From NCBI GenBank assembly GCA_036874045.1, contig CM072336.1, positions 18,037,001 to 18,101,000 of the forward strand: a stretch of DNA of 64,000 bases. The letters run 5' to 3'. The DNA comes from Cymodocea nodosa. Taxonomy: Eukaryota; Streptophyta; Magnoliopsida; Alismatales; Cymodoceaceae. The first letter of the stretch is position 1; each line of letters starts with the position of its first letter. The translations under genes and the position numbers were made by a program. Below the pieces are notes generated by a model. The model was not told where the DNA came from and searched no databases. It saw only the letters and a list, made by a program, of their open reading frames with translations. This document shows positions 24,690 to 34,219 of this stretch, piece after piece.

Positions 24690-25082
24690 CCACTTACAAT
24701 TCTGTCTCCTCTCCCTATAGAATCGCGAGTCCAGAATTGCAAGATGATCTCCTCTTCAGCATACAGGCATCAACCCGAAGCTAAGGCTAAAAGCTTTACG
24801 ATCTCCTGAAATATGAGTCGGCGCTTGGTGAAAATGGTTTCGCTTCCCACGACGCAATCACTCCTCACAGTGGTTGTCAGGCACTGTGTTTGGCTCAGAA
24901 TCGACCCTACATCAGGCAAGCATCCTCACAGACCTCCAATGGTTGGTGATTATGGTGGTGATGATGATGGTTGGTGTGGTACTTTAGAGAATTGCGACGT
25001 TGATCCTCCTCTGCACACACTGTCCACCCATCGATCACACCCTTCTTCTTTTTTCTTCTTTTCTTTTATATTTCTTCAGTAG
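24690..25082 (+). other. GC-rich R/U5-like block with conserved short ORF antisense to the element
   Basis: An 89-codon plus-strand frame (24813-25082) starts MSRRLVKMVSLP. It has counterparts at 46615-46881 and 12665-12853 and, on minus, in the solo LTR near 4624-4869. The block is markedly more GC-rich than the rest of the LTR and lies just downstream of the sense TATA box, in the expected R/U5. Coding use is unproven. Conservation may only reflect the shared LTR, or an old capture of host sequence. Confidence 0.4.
25063..25070 (-). promoter_or_regulatory. TATA box of the element A/B LTR
   Basis: The plus text CTTTTATA reads TATAAAAG on minus, followed by an A/G-rich stretch and the GC-rich block. 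The same arrangement occurs in the LTR at 45688-47869. Confidence 0.55.
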
Positions 25083-25239
25083 TAATTGCTTCTGCTTAAA
25101 TGGTCGATTGGATTTCCTTCATTCATATCAACGGCGATGATTTCTTTCCCTACGCGATACATGAAAACGAGGTTTTTTTTCTTCCAACTATTTGTTCCTA
25201 CAACCGCTACAGTGGCATATTAGAAAATATATAGTCCGT

Positions 25240-25760
25240 GGAGTTACAGATAACTCAACGGACCTTCTTCGTTGATTTAACTATAAAACACATGCATAAA
25301 TTTAACTATCCGATGCTCAAGTGCATTTCGGATACTTATAAACTTAACTATCCGATGTTCAGATGCATTTCGGATAGTTACAGATAACTCGCCAATATAT
25401 AACTTAAGTAAATCTACCAGATCTCGACACGTGTCAGCAGCAGTTTAATCATAAAATAACATTTAGGAGAGTTATAGGTTTAACTATCCGATGCTTAGAT
25501 GCATTTCGGATAGTTAGAGATAACTCACCAAAAATCCACTTAAGTCACTTTCCCAGAACATGACACGTGTCCTCAGCTATTTTATAAATAAAAAAGAAAT
25601 TTTGGAGAGTTATAGGGATAACTATCTGATGCCCAGCCGCAATTTTGGATAGTTATAGATAACTCACCGAAAGTTTACTTAAGTCATTCATTATGGTTTC
25701 GACACGTGTACTTCAGGAAATAATAAAATATTCTCTCAAAACATAACTATTCGACAATTT
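25240..25760. repeat. U3 module array: TAACTATCCGA palindromes, CTTAAGTCA boxes, G-boxes
   Basis: Repeated order of GGAGAGTTA, TAACTATCCGA, a short loop, TTTCGGATAGTTA, TAACTC-CCGAAA, CTTAAGTCA, then ACACGTGTC. CACGTG cores near 25430, 25565 and 25707 give a spacing of about 130-140 bp. TAACTATCCGA and TCGGATAGTTA form exact 11-bp inverted arms around a 14-bp loop. The same order occurs in the LTRs of the unrelated copia element E. Confidence 0.75.
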
Positions 25761-26067
25761 AAACATAACTATCCGATACATGTTCGATCTGTTAAACATA
25801 ACTATCCGAATATGTTCGGTATGTTAAACATAACTGTCCGAAATATAAGAAAATTCGGATACTTAAGAATTTTACAGCCTGCAACTTACCGATAGTTCAA
25901 AAATGTACTAAATTAACATTAATTCCCCAAAATTAAGCAGATTCTTCAATTAAAGCATATAACAGTGCAATTATAACATAATGGCTTAATTCTTATATGA
26001 TAAGCTAAATATTATGCAATTAACCATCATTTAACCGTTAATAATATGCACTTTTTCATTCTAAACA

Positions 26068-28024
26068 CTTCTCACATACCTAAATTTTACTAGTCCCTTA
26101 GCAAACTAATATCTAATTAATTGGTCTTTCTAAAAGTACTAGAAATAATTCTTCCCTTTTGTTTTTCTTCTATTTAACATAAAAATATATTCTGTATGTT
26201 TCAGTAATCAACCTGCAAATATACTTAGAATATATGCAAATTACATACAAAGTATATCATCATCACATAAGTGTTAATTCTATTATCGTTTGTTCTTCTT
26301 TTCATCATCTGTCATCCTGAATTTTCCAATAAGATTTCTAAAAGAAATTTCAACAACATACTAATCAAAGTGCAATCCAATTCAATCTGATTAAGACAAG
26401 TAGAATAAAGAATTGTATCTCCATTAAACAACTTCAAAAGTCAATTCCAAATTCATATTTCAGTAATTCTAGATAACAGAAAATATACTCGATTCATAAG
26501 ATATCTGTATTTCACAAAACACTTGTATCTTTTCAGAATAGTATATGTTTTTTTTTTCTTTTTTTTTTTCTTTTTTTTTTCCTACTTTAAAAGTTAATTT
26601 GACAAGCTTGAATCATATAATAGCTTTTTAATGTACCCATGTAATGAGCTTTTAGTCAACAATCCCAAATCTGATCAGGATCTTAGGTTGCCAGATTTCA
26701 AGAGTCCTTATTCAGGTCAACAATCCTTACATACCTATCTGCTCAAGTACAAAAGGCTCGTGATCAAACAAGTCAATAAACTCCCAAAATTTTCCCTTTT
26801 TTTTTTAATACAAACATAAAACAAAACATTAATCACATACTATATATGTATGTATTTCATTAATACAGATGCAGTAAAACACCAATCTCATATAGTTTTG
26901 CTTCTATCATTTACTGAAAATATGAATCTATAACAATAAGCTCATACTTTTTCTGTAGTTTAATAAGATCTACACATAAATCATTCTACAAGTTCAATCA
27001 GTCAAATTAAATGTATCTTTAATCATATGTATTTTATTTAATCTAGAATTCACATCTCAGTTCTTTCAAGACTTCAAATAATTTACTGATTTTTCATTAC
27101 GCATTCTGATTTCATTTTAAAATCATGAAATTGTTAAACTCATGAAATTCAGAAAAAAAAAAAAGATACTATATCTAGATTTGCATAAATAGTAAATTCA
27201 ATAGCATCTTATATAGCCTTCTAAATATAAAATTCAAGTAGTTTATAAAAATTTTATAGTCTCAATTATCGGATAGTTACAGCAAGTCCATAAAAATTTT
27301 CAATTTCCTCAAAACTTTGCAGTACCATTTTAATTCCTTTAATTAACAAACTTACATGGCTGTTACTTCAATTACCTCCCCCCCATACCTACATTTTGCA
27401 TTGTCCTTAATGTAAAAGATTTGACAATAAGTATAGTAATTGTAGCAGGCATGAATACAGTTTTGTTTGATTTAAAATTCAGGATAAGTAATTGGTTACA
27501 TACCTTGTTTCATTTGTATCTCCTTCTGCATATTCTGATTTTTTATTCTTAAAAACTTTTCATTCATAGATAAAAGTAAAATATAAAACGAAATAACATT
27601 TAACATATATTAATAAATCAGTGTCTTGTGTGGAACCCAGGCTCCTATGTCTTTGGTGGCTCACAAGCAAGCTAGTTGGTTTCCCAAAACAGATACCAAC
27701 AAACTAGATTGATATTTTGTTTTTTCTTTTTTTATAAAATAAACATGAAAACTAAAAAAAAAAAATTCTAAAAATAAATGCAAAATACACACAACATTAA
27801 ACACACAAAATCACAGCTTAAGAACATGATTGAAAAGTGGGAACAAATGGAATAAATGTATCAGTCCAAGCAAACTTTTTAGGCATAGTTCTTCTCGCTA
27901 TTAATTCTGTTTTAATGTAGTTCTTGTTACTTCTTAATTTGTAAACATGTAATATATTATAAATTCCAAATACAAGTGTATTACCATTAATGATATGAAA
28001 TGTAGAAAGGGATCCTTTTCAGTT
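26068..28024. other. AT-rich 3' tail of element A, with a second purine tract
   Basis: About 2 kb without recognisable coding. It holds a T-rich run at 26548-26581. On the minus strand near 27375-27410, GCAAAATGTAGGTATGGGGG closely resembles the purine tract beside the 3' LTR (AAAATTTAGGTATGTGAGAAG-like text at 26068-26090), so it may be an internal or relict polypurine tract. Confidence 0.5.
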
Positions 28025-28957
28025 TCAGGGTAATGTAGTAGTTTCTATTTCTACATCTATTTCAATATACTCCTCTTTCCACTTCCATTCATTTATGTCT
28101 TCCATAATCCATATTTGAAATTTCATCAGTTCATCCCACCATCTTATCAGACATAAAGTAGGATCATCTTCTTCATTATACCACATTCCTATTTGAATTT
28201 TATTAAATTCTACAGATGGTGATTTAGCTATTTCACTCGATACAAGTAAAATTTCTATATATTCATCATAACTGTCTATGCTCACTATGTATAAATCAGA
28301 TCCATATGCTATTGATATCTCTGTGACTAGATATATATATCCATCAAGTATGACATGTGTTTGATTAATTAATGATTTCTATCCTAGATATATCATAATA
28401 TTTTCATTCCAAGATCTATTCAGAAAATTATACACACTTAAGCGTAAATCTTCACCCTAATTTCCTGTAGGTCTCCAATAATATAATTTTTCAAGAATTG
28501 CAGAATTTTTATCAGAAAATATTAAAGATGACCCACAATTTACAATTGGTACTTCAAATCTATTAGGTCTTCCTATATTCCATTCTTCTCCTGTTATAGG
28601 ATTTCTTATCAAAATTTCAAGTAATAATAAACTTGCATACCTTGGTCTTGTCTTGTATATGATTAATCCTTCATCTATCCCCATAATATGATTTATTCCT
28701 TCTAAAGCATTGGGTGGAATTCCAGTAGTTTCTTCCATAGCCAGATATTCATGGTTAATTGAACTACGATTAAATGACCTCCATATGAATCCATCTCTAA
28801 TCTTAGTCATTTTTGCAGCTTGTAGTCCCTGAAAATATTTTTCTTCAATACAGTTTTTAATTTCCTTTGATACACAACACAACTTGCACAAATCTTTAGC
28901 TGACAAGTTACTTAGTACTTCCCTTAGTGCATCCAACAGTAATTGCATCAATTTCAT
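28025..28957 (-). pseudogene. Captured F-box / F-box-associated domain gene inside element A
   Basis: The minus strand begins MKLMQLLLDALREVLSNL and continues with SAKDLCKLCCVSKE, the alternating Leu/Val/Trp-type pattern of an F-box (about residues 8-45). A middle part contains RNPITGEEWNIGRP, and a C-terminal part LCLIRWWDELMKFQIWIME, typical of the F-box-associated interaction domain of plant SCF ubiquitin-ligase adaptors. Length (about 310 codons) is normal for the family. It lies between the capsid gag and the 3' LTR and is transcribed in the same direction as the element, so it looks like a host gene captured by the retroelement, apparently without introns. Broken, with at least two interruptions. 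Confidence 0.7.
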
Positions 28958-29145
28958 TTGTCGATTCTGTATAACACAAACAAAAATTTAGTAGAGACAA
29001 AAATTAACATAACTACTGCACACCCTCGTGGAGTTAAGGCATAACTCAATAGACTAAGTTCGTTGAATTAAGGACTAACCCTACGATACTATTAACTAAA
29101 ACTAAAAAATATATACATACAGATAGTTGCTTCAGATATGCTGCT
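28958..29145. other. Spacer between capsid gag and captured F-box gene
   Basis: Includes a GTGGAGTTA/TAACTCAATAG/CGTTGAATTA cluster at 29030-29090 of the same palindromic kind as in the LTRs. Confidence 0.5.
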
Positions 29146-29606
29146 TCATTCAGCAACCCTCCTAGAAGAGGTATCAATTTCATTAACAGTTCTATTGACA
29201 GGATTAGGTATAGCTTGTATTGGCAATCCTCTAGTAGGTCTAACTTCCATTGGTTCCTTCTGTCTAAGTGGTATATTTCTATTCTGATTTTGAATTGCAG
29301 CATTTCCAAATACAAAATCTAGACGATTGTTTAATTGTTGGATTATCTTTTCTAATTTCTCTATTCTAGATCCTTGTTCAATTAATACTTCATAACTTAT
29401 GTTCTTCTCATTTATATTTTCTCCTCCCTGGAAATTATTGTTTCTCCTAGATAAATTCAAGTGATTTCTCCAATTAGGATGATAAGAATTTCCCAAATTA
29501 TCTCTTTGGTTTCTAGCATAAATAATATTTAAGTCATTTATGTTTGCATTCTTTTCTACTAGCCTTTGATTTAATGATAACTCTTCTATTTTCTTTGTTA
29601 ATTTAT
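29146..29606 (-). pseudogene. Capsid gag of element A, C-terminal part
   Basis: Contains SYHPNWRNHLNLS and a coiled-coil-like segment IEKLEKIIQQLNNRLD, which are landmarks of the C-terminal gag of Athila-like elements. It is the continuation of 36052-36830, separated by the insertion of element E. Decayed. Confidence 0.75.
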
Positions 29607-29611
29607 TTAAT

Positions 29612-31352
29612 TGTTAGGACCCTAGTATTTTGATAATGCAAAACCTATATGAGGAAATATATTGTATTTCACAATTAAGTCAATGCAACATTAGATCAGA
29701 AGGCAGATAGAACAAATTCCATGCAGATGAACAGATGGAGAAGTTTCCAGATAATACTGCTTTAAAGTTATAGTAAAATCAGACAGGTACAGGTTCAAGA
29801 ATCCGAAGAATAAAACAGTAGCAAGACTATCGGATAGTTAGAGGGTTAACTATCTGAATTTTACAAAGCCTTCGGAGAGTTATTATATCAGACAATTAAG
29901 TTGATTGAATGATCGAATAATTAAGGAGTTAACTATTCGAAAGCTTAAAGGGCTTTTCGGAGAGTCAGATAACTATCCGAGTTTTCTTTTCAGAGAGTTA
30001 GATAACTATTCGAGTTTTTCGGTAAGTTACAGACATAACTTTCCAGAACTTAAGTCATTTGATTACGCACGCGCAAAATGGAGAAGCCAGCAGTTGAAAG
30101 CTTAAAAGGGAAAATCGGAGAGTTAGAAAGATAACTATCCGAAATTTCAAGAGAGTTTCGGTGAGTTACAGTTTAACTATCCGAAACTTAAGTCATTGAA
30201 TTTCCCACGTGCAAAATTCCAAACAAATACTCAAATGGGTGTTCGGAGAGTTAGAAAGATAACTATCCGAAATTTCAAAAGAGTTTCGATGACTTACAGT
30301 TTAACCATCCGAAACTTAAGTCATTGAATTTCCCACGTGTAGAATTCCAGAGAGTGGCTCATATAAGTTTTCGGAGAGTTAGAAAAATAACTATCCGAAA
30401 TCCTGAAGCATTTCGGTGAGTTACAGGGTTAACCTTTCGAAATTTAAGTCAACCCTTTATGCACATGCTAAATTAATGTAATCGGCAAGTATATAACTGT
30501 TCGATAAGTTATAGTTATAAGTATCCGATTGGATGATAGCTCACATTTAAATATTCTGGAATCCTACCTGGCAAAAAAGATTAAGTGATCTTTCGGTGAG
30601 TTACAGAAACTCTTCGGAGAGTTACATAGTTAACTATCCAAAAAAACAGGAAAATCGGTAAGATATCTTGAAACGATTTTCTAAACGGTCACTTACCGTA
30701 TTGGGACTTGAGGCTAATCAAGTACAGTAGAATACATCCGTTGGAAGAAAATATGATCGTTGTACATATCAGGTATATATACAAAATATAGACAACGGAT
30801 TTAAAACAGCTTTTTGCTCAAATACATACAGAGATACAATATACATTGCAGATCAATTACTGATATAGAAGAAAGTTCAAATTCAGTTCAACAAAGAATC
30901 GATTGAAAGCTGGATTTACAAGAAGATTCTTAAAGCTCTCCATGTGCTGAAAGTCTCATCCAAGAAGGATCATTTGGTTCGTAGTTTCAACCTGAAAGCT
31001 ACATACAGTGTTGGTTTGAGTTTCGACTTGAAAACTCTAGAGGTTGGTTTTCATGAGTTTATACCTGAAAACTTCTGTGTGGTTGGTTCTTGCTTCGACC
31101 TAAAAGCAAGTGTATAAGTGTTGAGACACTTAGTGAAGCCCAAGTGATCCTTGGGGGTGGACTAGCCGAGTTGGTGAACCACCTAAAATTCTCTTGTGTT
31201 TCTTACCTTTATTTCTGCTGTGCATGATATTTTTATCTGATTATTACTTGTGCAAACTGATTAATCAAATTAGTTAGTAAAGTGAAAAATAGGCATAAAT
31301 TCACATTGTTCTCCATTCACCCCCCCTCTAGTGAAGCCATTCGTTCCTAATA
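29612..31352 (+). mobile_element. 5' LTR of element E
   Basis: Starts TGTTAGGACCCTAG. The end corresponds to CCTAACA of the 3' LTR. U3 carries a 128-bp-period module array (CGGAGAGTTA at 30116, 30244 and 30372). The 3' LTR has about 100 extra bp of the same module type near 34570-34670, so module copy number has changed between the two LTRs. Confidence 0.9.
29830..30680 (+). repeat. 128-bp module array in the element E LTR
   Basis: Each module reads CGGAGAGTTA, TAACTATCCGAAA, TTTCGGTGAGTTACAG, TAACTATCCGAAACTTAAG, then CCCACGTG. Starts at 30116, 30244 and 30372 give a period of exactly 128 bp, with more diverged modules on both sides. The same array lies at 34420-35300 in the 3' LTR. Confidence 0.85.
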
Positions 31353-31354
31353 GT

Positions 31355-31366
31355 TGGTATCAGAGC
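31355..31366 (+). other. Primer-binding site of element E (initiator tRNA-Met)
   Basis: TGGTATCAGAGC, a perfect match to the usual initiator tRNA-Met site, two bases after the 5' LTR. Confidence 0.93.
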
Positions 31367-31404
31367 GGGTTGATCTCTTTTTATAGATTTAACCATCTGA
31401 GATC

Positions 31405-32937
31405 ATGACATCTTTTCACAGAGAGGGTCAGAACATCCATCGTCCTCCCCTGTTTGATGGTATTAATTATAATTACTGGAAAAATAGGATGGAATGTTTC
31501 CTCAAAAGCTCAGATGTGAGTTTATGAAAAATGGTTGTTCTAGGAACACCTATTCCACCTAGTCATGAGGATGACTAGACTAAGGAGGATGAGAGAATCA
31601 TCCAAATGGATGCTCGAGGGCTGAATATTATTTACTATGCCTTATCTGCTGAACAATATAATAAAGTTTCAGCTTGTAAATCTACTCACGAGGCTTGGAA
31701 CACTCTTCAAATAACCTTTGAAGGAACCAGCCAAGTGAAAGACACTAAAATAAGCATTTTACTTAGAAAGCTTGAATTATTTAAAATGCTTGATGATGAA
31801 ACTATCACTAATATGTTTTCAAGATTCACTAAGATTATTAATGGCTTAAGAGGTTTGGGAAAGGAATTTTCTATCCGTGAACAGGTACAGAAAATCCTCA
31901 GAAGCTTAACTATGGAATGGAAGCAAAAGTCCACATCGATACAAGATTTCAAAGACCTCAACAAATACTCAGTAGAGGATCTAATGGGCAACTTGCTGGC
32001 CCATGAAGTTCAAATGAAGGAATGGAAAGTTGAGGAAGGTAATGGTAAAAAGAAAACTGAAACAAAGAAAGAACTAGCCTTTCCATCAACACAGGAACTT
32101 CAAAGCTCGGATGATGATGAAGTTGTGCTATTGGCTAGAAAATTCAGAAAATGGATGAAGAAAAAGAATCATGCTAGCACATCAAAAAGTAATGCACCAA
32201 TATGCTTTAAATGCAAGAAGTAGGGACATATACAACCTGATTGTCCATTGCAACAAGAAGAAGAAAAAGAAATGAAGAAGAAGAAGAAGATGAGCTACAA
32301 AAAGAAAAAGGCATTGAAGGCTGCTTGGGATGACAGTAGTTCTTCTAGTAGCTCATCTAGTTCAGATGAAGAGATACCAGTAAACGTGTGCTATACAGCA
32401 CAAGAGGTATGTTCCACTTCATCTCAAAGTGATTCTGATATAGACAATGATAATCTAGATGTAAATATTCTTTTGTCCACTGTTGATAGTTTATATGTTA
32501 AATGCAAAAAGTATAAAAAGGAAATTAAGCATTTAACTGCATGTTTAAAAGAAGCACATACTGAACTTGAAAATCTACATGTTGAAGATAGGAAATGCTA
32601 TAATGATGAACTGATAAATGAAAATGAAAAATTGAAATCTGAAATCATTGATCTAAAAAATACTATGCATAAATTTACCAATGGACAGAAAGGATTAGAT
32701 CAAATCATTGGTTCTCAAAGATACAGTTCTAATAAACTTGGCCTAGGTTATGCTATTCCACATGAAATACCCTACTGTGGTGGTGTTATCCGATCTTATA
32801 GAGATGGTACAACAGTGTTTGCCATCAAAAGAAGATCTGGTTCAATGTGGCTGCCAAAAGGCAATAAACTAAATATTGTCAGGACTAACACTTATGGACC
32901 CAAGAAAGTATGGGTACCAAAATCTATTTCTGTTTGA
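31405..32937 (+). pseudogene. gag of element E
   Basis: UBN2-type gag: MTSFHREG start region, then DARGLNIIYYALSAEQYNKV, a capsid-like helical segment, a zinc knuckle with CFKCKK, a Lys-rich stretch, a Ser-rich linker (TWDD-like AAWDDSSSSS), a coiled-coil-like segment, and the C-terminal KKVWVPKSISV typical of the SIRE gag end. It stops where SIRE elements would go on into protease. The remaining open stretches are 205 and 229 codons. About two interruptions. Confidence 0.85.
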
Positions 32938-34219
32938 ATTGCAGGATTATATGGTTTAGGGGGAGTAGTTGATCTATAGCTCCAAACCAGTTATGATAGT
33001 AAAATTTTGGTATTACAAGAGGCACCATAAATTGGTAGAAAGTGCTCACTTAGACTGAGTGAAAATTGTGCCTAAAATCTTGATGCTCAAGGAGAGAAAT
33101 ATGTGCAACAATTAGAAACAAGTGTTATCAGAATAAGCAAAATCTCATGAAGAGAAATTATTTTGAAGCCAAATAGTTGATAACTAGTTAAGAATCAATT
33201 ATGATATTCTGAAATTAACAATTGGCATCAAAAGTAGCATCAATGATTGAATCATGTTCTTTAATGGAAACAAGGCTTGCATGAGCCAAGTTGAATGACT
33301 ACAAATGCAAGGAAATCAGATTCATCAAAGGACAACCAAAATCTGCAGTAGACAGATTACAGTCTTCAAATTATCTTCTGCAAATAGAAGAACCACTTGA
33401 AACAAAGATCCAAGAGAATAAACGAATTGGAGTCAGAAGCAAATTGATTGAAAATCTTTTATGATATTTTTTGATTAACAATTGGTATTTAGTTCAATTG
33501 GTATCATATATGACATTCATTTTGCAAAACAGGTGCAACAAATTTGTCTTCAAGGAAAAACATATATGTAGGGGGAGAACCTACTATATGAAGAGAATTC
33601 AAAATGTTACTTTAGTACAAAATAGAAGTGTATAAAGAGGGCATGCATATAGGGGGAGAGCCTATAGCTTGCTATTATAAAGCAGAGAACCTCCATACAG
33701 ATAGGGGGAGAGCATGCGGCAGAAATTACAAATATTAACTGCATATTTATAAATTGCTACATTAACTATTGGCATTTCACTATTTTCAGTTTTTACAGAT
33801 GATCCAATAATTACACGAAAATAAAGGAAGAAATATCACAAATTAGGAGAGCAATTACTGACTTCTCAAATGATAGAATGTCAACAACTGATATCTGATG
33901 GGATTACAGAAATTAGAAAATTGGTATATCATCAGATACAAATTTAATGACAAAAAGGGGAGAAGAAGATTCAGCAAAAGAAAATTGTGGAACTCCTTTT
34001 ATCTAATGACAAAAAGGGGGAGAAGAATAAAGAAAATTACATAGAAGGTAGGGGAGCTTTCCCAACACATAGACAAGGCAAGAAATTAACTTCATTGTAT
34101 TTATTGTAATTCTTTGCTTTACTTAGTTTCTATGTGATTGAATGTATAGCAACAATCTAGGGAGTGAAATACATGTAATTTAATGTAAAGGTTTTCGTCA
34201 TTATCAAAAAGGGGGAGAT
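32938..34219 (+). repeat. Noncoding tail of element E with seven purine tracts
   Basis: AGGGGGAG-type runs at about 32958, 33570, 33651, 33703, 33953, 34011 and the terminal one at 34206-34219, the last directly before the 3' LTR. ATGACAAAAAGGGGGAGAAG-type text, common in the 3' region of SIRE elements, occurs twice. No open frame of note. Confidence 0.75.

Larger units (their letters stand above)
23887..26067 (-). mobile_element. 3' LTR of element A (R4)
   Basis: Plus-strand borders TGTTTGCATT...TTCTAAACA. In sense (minus) orientation: TATCCGA modules and G-boxes in U3 (25290-25760), TATA box TATAAAAG complementary to 25063-25070, a GC-rich R/U5 segment (24690-25060), then palindromic TAACTCAACGA boxes (24170-24250). 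The inner border is marked by purine-rich TAGGTATGTGAGAAG on the minus strand (26068-26082), the likely polypurine tract. Confidence 0.9.

Noticed and set aside
29830-30680. Module array as a satellite or centromeric repeat
   Set aside because: It lies wholly within the U3 part of an LTR with clear TG/CA borders and is present at the same place in the other LTR.
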